64,000 bases of DNA, taken from the NCBI GenBank assembly GCA_035772735.1, contig JASDFA010000007.1, positions 74,610,501 to 74,674,500 of the forward strand, in the 5' to 3' direction. The number at the start of each line of letters is the position of its first letter. The first letter of the stretch is position 1. Made by a program: the position numbers and the translations under genes. The DNA is from Datura wrightii (taxonomy: Eukaryota; Streptophyta; Magnoliopsida; Solanales; Solanaceae). Under the pieces are notes generated by a model. The model worked only from the letters and a program-made list of their open reading frames with translations, was not told the DNA's origin and searched no databases. Positions 35,347 to 47,290 of this stretch are shown here, piece after piece.

Positions 35347-35360
35347 CAAGGGGGAGATAT
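35347..35360 (+). other. Polypurine tract of G2
   Basis: CAAGGGGGAGATAT, directly before TGTAATACCCC at 35361. Confidence 0.85.
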
Positions 35361-37601
35361 TGTAATACCCCGAAAGTTTCTAAGACTAGACCTAAGATTT
35401 GAAATGTGATCAACAGGAAAAGTTAGAGAATTTCTTTAGTACGGCTCAACCTATGAGTCATAGGTTGGTGGTATGGGTCGTAGGAAGACCCATGGTTCAG
35501 TTCAGCAGTTTCTTTCCCCAGTCCATGAGTCCCCACTACGAGTCGTAGTGTGTGGGTACAAACTCGTGGTACGAATCATAACCAGTACTTGACAGTTTTC
35601 AGATGTTGATTAAATGGGTGATGGTATGGTTCGTGGGATTGTGTTACGGGTCATAGTAAGGTTCGTGGAAATATTCAGAGAATTAGAAGTTTTGGACTTG
35701 GACAGTATGGGAGGATACCACGAGTCATAGGAGGATTGTACGACTCGTGGTACGAGTCGTGAAAGCTGGCAGGATTAGTTTTCCTGCGAATTCATTAAGG
35801 GTATTTTCACAAATCCTAGCTCCTAAGCCCTAAACTATGTCGCTTTAAGCTCTGAAAAAGAAGATTTTAAGGGATTTTAACCTATTCTAATTCATTCAAC
35901 TCCCATGCATGCAAGATTAGGATTTCTCCTTTAAAGATCAAGCTTAAATCCTTCAATTTATTCTCCAGATCTCTTGATTTCAAAGACAAGTGTAGATTCA
36001 GTTTTAGGGCTATGAATGGGAATTTTCTTTCACTCTCATGCCCATATCTCTTCTCAATCTCATGAATTCAAGTCTTAATTCAAGTTGATGATCCTTGGGT
36101 TTTAGCCTAATTTCATGAAATCCTCTATGATTTATTTATGGGTTAATTTCCTTCATGTTTCAATGTATGTTTTAGGATTTATGGGTAGATGTTATATCTA
36201 TTTTGATTATAAATTCATTATTTCAAGTTTTAGAAAATTATGCCCAATTATGCAAGTCCATTGAAAGTCAAGTTTATGATTTATGATTTCAAGTATGATG
36301 AGATATCTAGCATAATTGAATGTTTACAAATTACCCATGTACAAATTTATATTTTTGACTTATGAAGTTTATTTCAAGTGTGCATGATTTTGAGATTTGG
36401 GAAAGCCCACACATGTTAAGTATGTTTTCATGATTTAGTTCAGTTTTATAATATCATCTTGCCATATGGTTTGCAGTGATACTCCCTATTTTCAGCTTAT
36501 GATATGTTTGGAGCCAAGACTCCCCATATTTAGATTTCAGACTATGCATGTAATTACATTATTAGCTTTTTTGAAAAATGATGGTCTTAGCTTCATGGAA
36601 AAACAATGGAGAGCACCTTGCATGTGTTTAGGAGTAGTGTCTAGCACCGAGTAGGCTAGGGTTCACGTAAACCCCGGGTCTCAAAACTACGTGCCAACAA
36701 AGGTTCATATATTTACATTTTGGACCTCCCTTGTGAGCTTCCCATGCCCCCAAGGGGCCTTCAGCTTGATATCGATGTCATGGTAGCACCCTTAGCCCTT
36801 GAAAGGTTTTGGACGGCTCTGCCCACTTGAGTGCACGTAAGCTCTATCGTGATGGTGTCGACCGTGATGAGTCTCTCATTGTTCCTCATGATTTCAGTTA
36901 TGCATGTTTATGACTTATGATATTATGTTTTCAGCAGGTTTGACCCAATGATCAGTTTATAAGCTTTTACTTATGATTTCAGTTATGGCAGGCCATATGA
37001 TTCTATTGTCAGCTTTGGGTCATTCGTTTAGATATGAGATTCAGATTATGACTATAAATGTTTTCAGATATCAGCATGCAGTCCTTACTCTCACAATCTT
37101 ATGATTTATTTTATGTGCATGATTTTAGTTATACTTACACAGTCTGTTTTAGTTACCATACATACTCAGTAAATTTCTAGTATTGACCACATACTCTATA
37201 CTGTATAATTTCGTGATACAGGATCAGACAATCAGACTCAGTTCCGCTTGTAGTGAGTTCTAGCAGCCTAGTTCAGTTTCTCTTATTGGTGAGTCCTCAT
37301 CCTTCGAGGAGCATCTGTTGTCTAAGTTATGTTATTTTTAGTTTTAGACTTTAGCGAGCTAGTTGGGGGTGTTGTCCCATCAGGTCATCCGACAGTTTAG
37401 AGGCTTATCAGATAATATATAGAATTTCTCCTTTGTTAGTGTTAGCTCTGTATGGTTGATATGTATGCTTATTCATGTTTAGTTTATCAGTTTTCGTTTG
37501 ATGTATACTCTTTAGCTGCTATGTGTATACCATGGATTGACTTGGAGCCACTCATGGTTTTAGGTTTCGTGTCTCGATCTGGGGTCCCAACTTGGGTCAT
37601 G
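35361..37601 (+). mobile_element. G2 3' LTR
   Basis: About 2241 bp, collinear with 11383-13650, ending TTGGGTCATG before G3 resumes near 37602. The last bases of the LTR and the target duplication are not recognisable. Confidence 0.85.
35447..35765 (+). promoter_or_regulatory. U3 palindrome array, G2 3' LTR
   Basis: Palindrome 1 (35447-35467) core is ACCTATGAGTCATAGGT; palindrome 2 (35534-35550) is CACTACGAGTCGTAGTG. Both are perfect. Further on, ACGACTCGT-GGT-ACGAGTCGT is an inverted pair near 35739-35759. Compare 11469-11572, where the CG/TA states are swapped between the two palindromes. Confidence 0.5.
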
Positions 37602-38239
37602 GCGAGTGCTCATGTTGATATATTCACAAACCATAAGAGTTTGCAATGTGTTCAACCAGAAGGAGTTCAATTTGAGATAGAGAAGATCGCTTGAGTTGCT
37701 TAAGGATTATGACATGAGTATTCTCTACCATCTAAGTAAAGCTAATGTAGTTGCTGATACTCTTAGCAAATTGTCTGTGGGTAGTACAACCCGGGTAGAA
37801 GAGGAGAAAAGAGAGTTAGCAAAGGAAGTGCATAGACTTTCATGCCTTCGAGTTCTTCTTTTAGACTCCGAGGAAGGTAGTGCGTTTTTCTAGAATAGAG
37901 CCGAATTCTCTTTAGTTGTGGAAGCTAAAGAAAAGAAGGATAGAGATCCCCTCTTTCTTCAGATGAAGAAAGACGTCAAAACATAATGTATTGGTTTTCG
38001 CACAAGGGGGAGATGGTTTCCTAAGATATCATGGAAGATTATGTGTTCCTATTGTAGATGGCCTCAGAGATAAAATTAGGGCGAAAGTAGACAGTTCTAG
38101 ATGTTCGATTCATCCAGGTTCTGCCAAGATGTACCATGAATTTCGAGAAGACTATTGTTGGAATGTTATGAAGAGGGACATAACTGACTTTGTGGCTAAG
38201 TTCTCGAACTGCCAGTAGGTTAAGGTTGAACACCAAAGG
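37602..38239 (+). pseudogene. G3 RNase H tail and integrase zinc-binding start
   Basis: Begins HVDIFTNHKSLQ (37612), then DYDMSILYHLSKANVVADTLSKLS (37707-37780), an internal PPT copy CAAGGGGGAGATGGT (38003-38017, coding QGGDG), and GFLRYHGRLCVPIVDGLRD. The HHCC motif shows HPGSAKMYHEFREDYCW ... FVAKFSNCQ*VKVEHQR. It stops at AAAGG (38235-38239), the G4 target site, and continues at 50973. Confidence 0.88.
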
Positions 38240-40603
38240 TGTCAGGACCTGAGCATGGACCCTGAATCGAGACACAAGATCTAGAACCACAAAGGGCTCC
38301 AAGCTAACCCATGGCATGTACATAGCATGACAGAGAACATGTCTAAAGAAAAAATGAATCATGGCATAAGATAAGCAGAAGTCTAAAATATATCATAAGG
38401 CATAAGAGGAGAAAACAAGTACACAACGCTCAATCATCTAACATACTGTCTGAAAAGCCCCTAACCATAAGATGAGCTGATAGGACAACATCACCAACTA
38501 GCTTTCTAAGTCTTAAACTAAAAACAGGAACAAAATATGAATAACTGATAAACATCCTCGGAAGATGGGGACTCACCCAAATGGGAACTGAGCTGGACTG
38601 CTGCGGGAGCGAGACTAACGCCGATGCTGAGACTGGTTGCCCCAACCTTTATTATGAAATGATCTAGCATAGAGTATGTGGTCATTACTTTGAATGTACT
38701 GAACATGTAGAGTAGGTAAAACATGATAGTAAAACAGTAAGAGAGAGATCATGAGTATAGGCTCGTATCAAACATGAGATTCAAATCATAAAATGAACAT
38801 GAAGGCTCAAGGTTTGAAAAAATATTATGTAAGGTTGATCATCATTGAGTTCATAAGTAAGAACCTGGTAAAGCATACATCTGAGCCAAATCATCATAAG
38901 TCGTAAAATTATAAATCATGATCATACACACACACACACATACACACATACATATATATACACACACTAAGCAACAATAGGAGATTCTTATAACTGACAT
39001 ACCCCGCGTAAGCATACATGGAACCCAACCTGTAAAACCTTGATTGGGATGGTGTCCATCCTTGCCAAGGGTAGGACCATGAAAAGGCATGATATCACTC
39101 ATGGGTGGTCCATTCGGGCATGGGAGACACACTCGTGGAGGACCCCATCATGGTTATGTTGGCACGTAATCCTGAGAACTAGATATGCAGAAACTCCAAC
39201 CTACTTAGTCCTAAATACTACTCGCAAAATATATATAGTAATCATATCATAATCATAAAACATGGGTTTAAATGGCTAGTTAAAATAATATAAGTCGTGA
39301 CATGTTAACATATGTGAGCTAGCCATGGAAATAATGCTAAATATCAGCCATGATACATAGACTTGAATTTCATAAAAAATCATGTACAGTTGGGTAAAAT
39401 CATCATATCTTGTAATTCATGGGTCCGTGAGGAATTCTAGTATAAAACATGCATCATAATCATAATTCATAGCTTTAATCTTAAGAGACTTTAAATCATA
39501 AGAAAATCATAGAATTTCATGTAATTTGGGTCAAACCCTAGAAGTTCATAAAATCATAATTGAGACTTGAATTATATAGATTCATGAGGGATTTGATAAG
39601 GTACATGTATTCATAATCATAGAAACATCAATTAAATTGAAAGTAGACTGATTTCGTAGAAGAACATGAAAGAATTCATCCATAATAAGTTTAACCCTAG
39701 AATTTTGAAAATTAGGCATGGAAGGTGGGATCATGAATTCAACTTGGGAAGGGAATGAGCTTGGAAGAAACCACTCATTCATAGCCCTACATACATGGGT
39801 AGATGATTCCTTGACTTATCTTGAAAATCCAAGAAAGATTTGAAGAATTTGATGAAGAACCCTAACGTTAGCTTGAGAGGATTTGATCTTTCAAATGGAA
39901 TGTTAGGGGTTAAATGAGGGTTTAGGCTAAGTAAAAACCTTAAATACTCCCCTTAAGAAACCTAAAATGACCTTATTTAGGAGTTAAAAGCATAGGAAGA
40001 TATGAAAATACCCCTGGGAAACGCACTTAAAATCCTATTTGCCAGTCATCACGAATCATACCACGATTCGTAGTGTCCAGTCTTGCAAGTTGGTCCTGAT
40101 TCCACCTTTTTGATCTTCACACAACGTCCCTAAACAATGAATCATCCTTTCTAAACACAAGTCGTCACATGAATCGTGGTTAGGGACCTGCCTTACTCTA
40201 TTCTCTGAACTTTCACCCCACAACTGCTTGTCACGACTCATCACACCACACAATGAGTATGACTCATTACTTCCAAGGCCTTCCACTAAGATGGATGTCA
40301 CGACTCCTGACTGTGACTTGTTATAGGGACCCATAAGTCATACTGTGACTCGTCGTATCAGGACTGTCTCTGCAGATGCAACCTACGACATATGAGCACG
40401 AGTCATACCGCCCTACCACAACTCACGGCGTGGACTCATGGTATGGGTGATAAAGTTTCTGAGGCTCACCACAACTCCACTAACAACTCGTTAGTTCATA
40501 CTGTGACTCGTATGATGAGTCGTTCTAAGGAAAATTGCAGATTTTTCTGTTGGTTTCTACGACAAGTCTAGGGTTTAATCTTAGAGACTTTTGGGGTATT
40601 ACA
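38240..40603 (-). mobile_element. G4 3' LTR
   Basis: 2364 bp. On the minus strand it begins TGTAATACCCCAAAAGTC and ends GGTCCTGACA. The U3 block (about 40030-40520) is rich in ACTCGT/ACGAGT units. A (CA)n tract lies at 38926-38967, where the other LTR has (TCTA)n(TA)n. Confidence 0.9.
38926..38967 (+). repeat. (CA)n microsatellite in the G4 3' LTR
   Basis: ACACAC run with TACATA interruptions; it occupies the same LTR position as the larger tract at 49255-49349. Confidence 0.9.
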
Positions 40604-40618
40604 TTATCTCCCCCTTGG
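40604..40618 (-). other. Polypurine tract of G4
   Basis: On the minus strand CCAAGGGGGAGATAA directly precedes the LTR start TGTAATACC at 40603. Confidence 0.85.
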
Positions 40619-40848
40619 AAACATTCATCCTTGAATGGAGACTAAGTAAGTTGGAAATATAGGGAAAGAGATGCAATCCTAGAACTAAAAGCTATAGACT
40701 GAAAACTAATGGAGTGATTAACTCTGAACATTAAACACATGACTAAACTGAATTCATGAAATATACATGCATGCTATGATATGAAAATAACTGAGAGACA
40801 TGAACTTGAAATGAAGCTAAATAGATTACTAAGGAGTAAACAGGTACC

Positions 40849-42119
40849 TCATGTTGGGACTGAGCCGTAAGAAAAGAGGTATGGGTATCTAGCCATCATT
40901 TTTGCTTCGACTTCCCTCGTAGCTCCCTCAACAAGCTGATTTCTCCATAAAATATTCATTGAAGCTACCTCCTTGTTCCCCAACTTTGAAACCTAACGAT
41001 CAAGGATCTCAACTGGAACCTCCTCATAATTAAGGATATCCTTCACACCTATGCTCTCTATCGGTACAATTGAAGTGGGTCGCTAATGCATTTTTTCAAC
41101 TAAGACACATGGAAAACTGGATGAACCGAAGCTAACTCTGCTGGTAGCTCTAACTCATATGACACCTTGCCAACTTGCTTCAGAATTCTTTAAGGACCAA
41201 CATATCAGGGACTAAGCTTCCCTTTCTTGCCAAACCTCATGACTCCCTCCATGAGAGACACCTTCAGAAACACCCAATCATCAACCTCGAACTCAATCTC
41301 TCTCATCCTAACATCTGCATAGGATTTTTGTTGACTCTGAGCTATCTTCAGCCTCTCTGGATAAGCTAAACTCTCTTCATAACCTCATGTACTGAATCTG
41401 GCCCTCACCTCACCTACCTTGAACCATCCAATAGGTGATCTATACCTCCACCCATAAAGAGCCTCAAATAGAGCCATTTAAATGTTGGAATGATAACTGT
41501 TGTTGTAAGAAAACTCAATGAGAGGCAAGTGATCATCCCAACTACCTCTAAAATCAACCATACAATCTCTCAACATATCCTATGTAGTCTGAATGGTCCG
41601 CTCGACCTGACCATCTGTTTGAGGTGGAAAGCTATGTTAAGCTTCACCTAAGTACCAAGGCCCCTGTAAACGATCTCCAAAACTAAGTACCCCTATCCGA
41701 TATGATAAATAATGGAACCCGTGCAATCTAACCAACTTCCAAATGTAGAGCCTAGCATAGTCCTCAGCTAAATCTGTAGTCTTGACTGGTAAGAAAAAAG
41801 CTGATTTTGTCAACCTGTCTACAATTACCTATAGAGAGTCATACCGTCGGCACGTACAAGGCAACCCTGTAATGAAGTCTATATTTATATCTTCCCACTT
41901 CCACTTAGGAATATTGATATCTTGAAGCATACCCCCAGATCTCTGATGCTCAACCTTTAGTATTGGCAATTCAAACACTTGGCCACAAATTTCGCTATGT
42001 CCTTCTTCTTGCCATTTCACCAATAGACTTCCTATAGGTTAAGGTACGTCTTGGTGGCACCTAGATGAATAGAGTGCGGAGAGACGTGACCTCGCTCAAC
42101 ATCTTCTTTCTCAAGTCAT
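40849..42119 (-). pseudogene. G4 integrase, GPY/F module and chromodomain
   Basis: Read from 42119 down: VKWQEEGHSEICGQVFELP, KVEHQRSGGMLQDINIPKW, the first catalytic D in INIDFITGLP (about 41870), VDRLTKSAFFLPVKTTD (about 41810-41760). The segment with the second D is frameshifted, and the E region reads PQTDGQVERTIQT (about 41620). Then YGWRYRSPIGWFKVGE, FGKKGKLSP (about 41230), and a chromodomain-like tail in several frames (FQLRSLIVRF near 41000; REVEAKMMARYPYLF near 40900). It ends TGA at 40849-40851. The integrase N-terminus is cut by B2. Confidence 0.85.
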
Positions 42120-43731
42120 TGATGTGATGTGAATTTACAACACTATTGATGCTCAAAACTAAGAAAATAACATGGACTTAGGTGTATTTATGTGGATATG
42201 AGGCACTTTTCCTTTGATTTTAGGATAAATGGGTGTTGGAACAATAAATTTCAAAAGGAAGCTAAAATTGTGCAAAAAAGGGCAAAAAGTGCAAATCATA
42301 ATATGATCCATAGGATGGACCTACGAGCCGTACTGAAGGCCTTGATCAAAAGCTGAAAGTTTTGACCTGGAAGATTGAACTTATGAGACTTGTCACGGAT
42401 CGTACCATGGTGGTACGGGTTGTGTTAAGCCAGTCATGATGAAATCTTGAAGAATTGCATAGAAGGTTGATTCTCAGTATGAGAGAACCCTACGACCTGT
42501 GAGATGAAGATACAAGTCGTACCATACCGGTCATGTTGAAGCTCAGAAAAAGTTCAAAAGATCAGGATCAAGCCACAAGTGTCAATGTACGATTCGTAGC
42601 ATGTTGGTGAGAATCGTACCTTGGCCCAACACTTAGCCAAAATTCAGCCAACACTCCAAGCCACGAGTGGATGTCACGATACGTGAGAAGCCCCTACGAG
42701 TCGTAGCTGGATCCATGACGAGGTCGGCTACAGATATGGAAAGCAGTCTTGTTAGTTTAGGAAAAGGATTATTGTGTCTCTATATACTTTTTATGTTTTA
42801 TTTTTAATAGAGGACAAGGAATAGACTTAATGCTAGTAGGAAAACATTGTAGTAAGCAATTTCACATCATTGAAAGAGAGAATTGAGTTGGTTCAGCCTT
42901 GTGATCAACCTTTTCTCGAATTCATCTTGTTCTTTCTACTTGTTATTCAAGATTCCGTGGATTAATTGAAGGAATTGTTTTTCTCATTCATCTTTATAAC
43001 TATTGTTTTATGTCTTCAATAATGAACACAAGTCACAACCTTGAAACTATGAGACGCTAAAACCTCCATAGCTAGGGTTGGGGGAACCATTGCGGATTAA
43101 CAAGTTAGGGTTGCACAAAGTGAGTCTAAAACCAATACTAATTACTTATATTGTAGTCTCTTCATCTTTAACGATTCTTAATGGTGTAAAACTTTAGGAA
43201 GTGTCTGAATTCTTTACTTGCTTTGGTCGAAGAGGTAGAGATTAGGAAAAGAGAATTACAATGGAGCCTTGATCTTGATGATCATTGTATTAACTTGAGT
43301 TGTGGTCGCAGGATAGTTATATTTGGAACTTAGTGATAACGAGTTAGTTTTCATAACTCATGAAACTTGGTCGAGTAATTGAGTATAGTCATTCAATAGG
43401 GATTGGTCGATCTTTTGAATGAATCTAAGTTATCAGTTCTGTAAGTAAGTGATCATGAGTGTATATCCAAAGCTGTTAGGAACCCATGGGTAACACAAAC
43501 TATAGTTATCATTTAATTATTAATTCAGAAATATAATATTGACTCCTGTTTATTTTTATTATTGGTTCTTATTAGAATACCCCCATTGTGAAGTAATTAC
43601 AATACAAGTTCATCTACCGGCTATAATCTAGATCTTCCATATTCCTTGTGGGTTCGACCCCAACCACTAGATGGGTTGTTTATTGAAAACGTCTGCTTCA
43701 TACTTGTGGAAGTGTGATTTGAGCATTATCA
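42120..43731 (+). mobile_element. B2 5' LTR
   Basis: TGATGTGATG...GAGCATTATCA. U3 palindrome array (42300-42710), TATATA at 42781-42786, then a leader-like region. The tip hairpin GTGATGT/ACAACAC has one mismatch here but is perfect in the 3' fragment. Confidence 0.88.
42300..42786 (+). promoter_or_regulatory. B2 LTR promoter: palindrome array and TATA box
   Basis: Perfect examples: CGTACCA-TGG-TGGTACG (about 42405-42421), TCACG-ATA-CGTGA (42674-42686) and CTACGA-G-TCGTAG (42694-42706). Many weaker ACGAGTCGT-like units lie between. TATATA follows at 42781. Confidence 0.55.
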
Positions 43732-43736
43732 AAAAG

Positions 43737-43754
43737 TGGCGCCGTTGCCGAGGA
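43737..43754 (+). other. B2 primer binding site (tRNA-Asp type)
   Basis: TGGCGCCGTTGCCGAGGA starts five bases after the LTR end. TGGCGCCGTTGCCGGGGA-type sites complement the plant tRNA-Asp 3' end and mark Athila elements. Confidence 0.85.
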
Positions 43755-43903
43755 ATACGGCTAAGACTAGGTTATTAGCTTGTATTTGACTTGTTGGTAG
43801 TTACTCTACTTTTTATGTTGTTTTCCTACGTTTTTCTTTGTTATTATTTGGTGACTTCCTCAGATTTTCATCAAGGGATAAATCCTCCACTCAAACACTC
43901 AAG

Positions 43904-44020
43904 ATGGAGTATGATCAGCTACCAACCTTAGTGGAAGGAATTGTGACTAATGATACATTGGCAGCTGTGTTTTTTTATGAATTGAAAAGATTGGAAGAAG
44001 TATACCTTGATGATTCCTGA
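43904..44020 (+). pseudogene. B2 remnant coding stub, 38 codons
   Basis: ATG 43904 to TGA 44018-44020, MEYDQLPTLVEGIVTND and an acidic end EEVYLDDS. It lies where gag-protease coding normally ends, 21 bases before the post-protease block. I do not recognise a domain; it may be a leftover C-terminus or chance. Confidence 0.35.
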
Positions 44021-44040
44021 GAAGTTACAAAAGTCACGTC

Positions 44041-44102
44041 GTTCCGCGATGTTAAATCAGGCTCTGCACGGGAGGAAATCCATGGAAGATGAAGTCTGAG
44101 TA
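44041..44102 (+). other. Post-protease conserved block (B2)
   Basis: GATGTTAAATCAGGCTCTG, then GGGAGGAAATCC (a decayed GGGAGGCAACCC hairpin) and GAAGTCTGAGTA (44091-44102). The same order occurs in A3 and B'. Confidence 0.6.
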
Positions 44103-45684
44103 GCCACAGGTATGTTCTCTTCCCTACATGGGTATAACTTATTCTTCGGGGACGAAACTCACTTTTTCAAAAAGGGAGGGGGTGTACTTGTATTTTTGGG
44201 AATTTTGTTCGTCTGAGGGTTTTTGTTGTCCTGTTTCTTTTCCCTCAGGCATGCTATCTAGTAGAACCAGCATTGTTAGAATTTTTTTATTTTTAGTTGT
44301 GATTTTTGTTTGATTAGAAAATAACTTAGGAATACTCAACCAATGAATATGCACTACTTTTGTTGTTTTTGAAAAATTGACCCTGTTTAAAATTTTCTTT
44401 TTGCTATGTATTTGTGAAAACAATGCATGATTTCTTTGGATCATTTTATGTCATTTAGTTATTAATAGTGCTAGTCTTGTTAAGCCATGTATGAACCAGA
44501 CAGGTAAAGTGAAAATAGTTTATGTACCATGTGTGAGTGAGGTCTTAGTATTTGTTGCGGTATGTTGTTGAAGATCTAGAACTTGCCTGGTTGGTCTCTG
44601 CATAGGTTGAGGATGGTTGGTTAGGAGATGATCGTAGGCCATTTTTGTGTTAGCTCACTTCTAGCCTATATTGCCCTACCAAAGTGTTATGAGTCCCTTG
44701 ATCCCATGTTTGAGCCTTAATTGACCATATTTCTTTGATTTAACTGCTAACCGTACCCATTTGATTATAATGAACCTGTTTGGCCCTGGTCCTTCCTTGG
44801 GTACTGTGAACCTCAACATAAGCAAAATGCTTAAGTTGAGGGTGGCTAAAGTAGGGGTGCATAAATGGTGGGAATGAGAGAAAAGGAAAGAAAAGAAAAA
44901 GAAGAGAAAAAAATGGTGAAAAATAAGGTGTGGTGAGGTGAAAAAGTCAAAAGCTGAAAGCTTGAAAATACTGAAAAAGAAAGAAATTCAAAAGAGCTTG
45001 AAATTGTTGAAAAATGTGAAAAATTACCTCACCCATGCGAATATTCTTAAAATGGGAAAAAGGGAAGCAAAGGAGACAAAAAGAATGAAAGGTGAAATAG
45101 GAGAATGGTGTAGCCAATGCATGTAGTGCCAAGGAAGGGATAGCCACTAATAAAATCTTTCATCTTTATCATGTCCAGCCCTAAGCCTACATTACAAGCC
45201 ATACAAAGTCCTATAGTGATCTTAATTTGACCATCTAACAAGCCGAAACAGAGAAAATAAGGGCAAGCCTATGGTATCTGATACATAATACTTGCAGTTA
45301 TTTGAGAGAGTGAGTGCTTCATTTGCCTAGTCCCATGTTTCATTTGATACTTCATACTAGAGTGGGGACTTCATTTTTTGTTGGGGTACATGGATTATTT
45401 TTGCTTTTACCGTTGGTCTATGTGAAAAACATAGGTGATGACTTGATTGCTTGTTGATAGCTAGATGACATGTCTTGCTCCATGAATATGATATTTTGAG
45501 GTTGCTTGCAATACATTAGCTGATAATGTTTCAAGAGGAAGGGTCAATAGAGTTTGTATATAAAGTGCACAAATTTGTTTGAGTTTTCGCTGTAGTATCT
45601 TAAGTTTATTTTCCAGTTGAGTGTCGTGTTTAGTTTTTCGTTTTCTTTTCTTGAGGACATGCAAAAGTCATAAGCTAAGGGTGT
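44103..45684 (+). mobile_element. B2 3' internal non-coding region
   Basis: Collinear with B1 575-2022. It holds a hairpin with a PPT copy (44811-44841; 12 of 13 pairs), a purine tract (44878-44915), a GAGAGAGTGAGTG segment (about 45304) and the PPT AAGCTAAGGGTGT before the LTR at 45685. No gene was found. Confidence 0.75.
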
Positions 45685-45745
45685 TGATGTGCTGTGAATT
45701 TACAGCACTATTGATGCTCAAAACTAAGAAAATAGCATGGTCTTT
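45685..45745 (+). mobile_element. B2 3' LTR fragment
   Basis: TGATGTGCTGTG... matches 42120-42180. The tip hairpin GTGCTGT-GAATTT-ACAGCAC is perfect (45689-45708). At about 45738-45745 it fuses to G4 RT; a GTCTTTA stretch fits both sides, suggesting microhomology joining. Confidence 0.8.
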
Positions 45746-46700
45746 AACTCCTGAAAACTCTTCAAGCATCTGGCCACTGAAACTTGATCTTCTTCTGGGT
45801 CAACTTAGTCAATGGTGCTACAATGGATGAAAATCCCTCTATGAACCTCCTGTAGTTTCCAGCTAAACCCAAAAAGCTCCTAATATCAGTGGGACTGACA
45901 GGTCTAGGATAGTTTTTCTCCGCGTATATCTTTAGAGAGTCTACTTGCACACCTTCTATAGACACCACATCAACCAACAACGCCATCGAGTTCAACCAAA
46001 ACTCACACTTGCTAAATTTAGCAAACAACTGGTGATCCTTGAGAGTGTGTAACACAACCCTCAAAAGAGAGGCATGATCCTCTTTACTCTGAGAGTATAT
46101 GAGGATGTCATCTATGAAGAAAATGACGAACATATATAAATACTTCTTGAACACCCTGTTCTTCAAATCCATGAAAGATGCAGGAGCATTCGTTAGTCCA
46201 AAAGATATAACTCCAAACTAATAGTGACCATACCAAGTACTGAAGGCTGTCTTCAGAATGTTACTTTCCCTAACTCTGAGCTGATGATAACTGAATCTGA
46301 GGTATATGTTTGAGAAGCACCTTGCACCCTGAAGCTGGTCAAATAAGTCATCAATCATGGGGAGGGGATACTTATTCTTGGTTGTGACTTTGTTCAACTG
46401 TGTATAATCAATACACATCTTAGGAGACCCATCCTCCTTCTGAACAAAGAGAAATGGGGCACCCCATGGGAACTTACAGGCCTGATGAAATCCTTATCTA
46501 AGTGATCTTTCAACTTCTCTTTCAACTCCTCTAACTCAACAATAACCATTATGTAAGGAGGAATGATATGGGCTGCGTATCAGGGAGAAGGTCAATACCA
46601 AAGTGAATCTCCCACTCGGGAGGGACTCTTAGTAGGTCATCTGGGAATACATCTAGATACTCACATACAACAGGAACTAACTAAAGAGTCAGCGTCTCGG
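45746..46700 (-). pseudogene. G4 reverse transcriptase
   Basis: On the minus strand: FPDDLLRVPPEWEIHFGID near 46650, CIDYTQLNKVTTKNKYPLP (46415-46359), YHQLRVRESN, then a frame break and VFIFFIDD-type catalytic motif FIDDILIYSQSKEDHA (about 46120), KFSKCEFWLNSMALL, IRSFLGLAGNYRRF (about 45870), KIKFQWPDA, cut at the B2 junction. RNase H does not follow. FIDD is the usual gypsy catalytic box. Confidence 0.85.
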
Positions 46701-47290
46701 ACTTAGAATCCTTAACCCAAACTAGGTGGTATACATAATCCTTGAAGATCATCTTTCTGGCATTAAGATTAGAAATAAAGCGACCTATAGGCACAGATAA
46801 ACTACCCTTCCACTCTAGGACTAGTTCACCCATCTACCTTACGGGTTATATAATTAACCAAAGAATAACAAGCATGCACCAATCCATACCTAATATAACA
46901 TCAAAATTGGTCATATATAACTCCACTAAGTCGGTTGAGATGAATTTCTTAAGAATCATGATAGGGCAGATTATGTATTCCCATCGGCTAAAATTGACTC
47001 ACGATAGGAGTAGAGACTGAGAAGGGTTCTAAAAGGATATCGGGACTGACACCAAAACTGATAGTAACATAGGGAGTCACAAAGGATAATATGGCTGCTG
47101 GATCTAGCAATGCATAAACATGTAGATGAAAAACTCGTAACATACCAGTGACCACATCAGATGAGCACTCCTGCTCTTGATGGGATGAAAGTGTATAGAA
47201 CCTGTTCTAATGTTGTTCGCCAGCTGTACAAGAAGAGGCGCCCTACTGAGATGGCTGTGCCGCTGGAGCTACAGAAGTGGTGGTTGGGGC
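46701..47290 (-). pseudogene. G4 aspartic protease
   Basis: On the minus strand: LDPAAILSFVTPYV near 47110 (DPGA to DPAA) and NFDVILGMDWCMLV near 46900-46860. Frame breaks and stops make it non-functional. It is placed between zinc knuckle and RT as in G1. Confidence 0.7.

Larger units (their letters stand above)
11383..37601 (+). mobile_element. G2: Tekay-type element nested in G3
   Basis: It has a 5' LTR (11383-13650), internal sequence resuming at the gag zinc knuckle (32493-35113), a PPT (35347-35360) and a 3' LTR (35361-37601). Primer site, leader and N-terminal gag are missing: scrap D, A2 and G1 fill that gap. About 24 of the first 200 LTR bases differ by eye, so it is younger than G3 and older than G1. 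Both LTRs lack the expected final CA, and no target duplication is visible. Confidence 0.75.
42120..45745 (+). mobile_element. B2: non-autonomous Athila-like element inserted in G4
   Basis: A complete 1612-bp 5' LTR (42120-43731), primer site (43737), a 1.95-kb internal region with no gag-pol except a 38-codon remnant, PPT, and only the first 61 bp of the 3' LTR (45685-45745). The left target site is probably GTCAT (42115-42119); the right copy is lost with the LTR remainder and the G4 RNase H. Size and lack of coding make it LARD-like. Confidence 0.88.

Noticed and set aside
43904..44020. Small complete ORF as a functional peptide gene
   Set aside because: Only 38 codons, in a retroelement remnant, with no domain and no second copy to support conservation.
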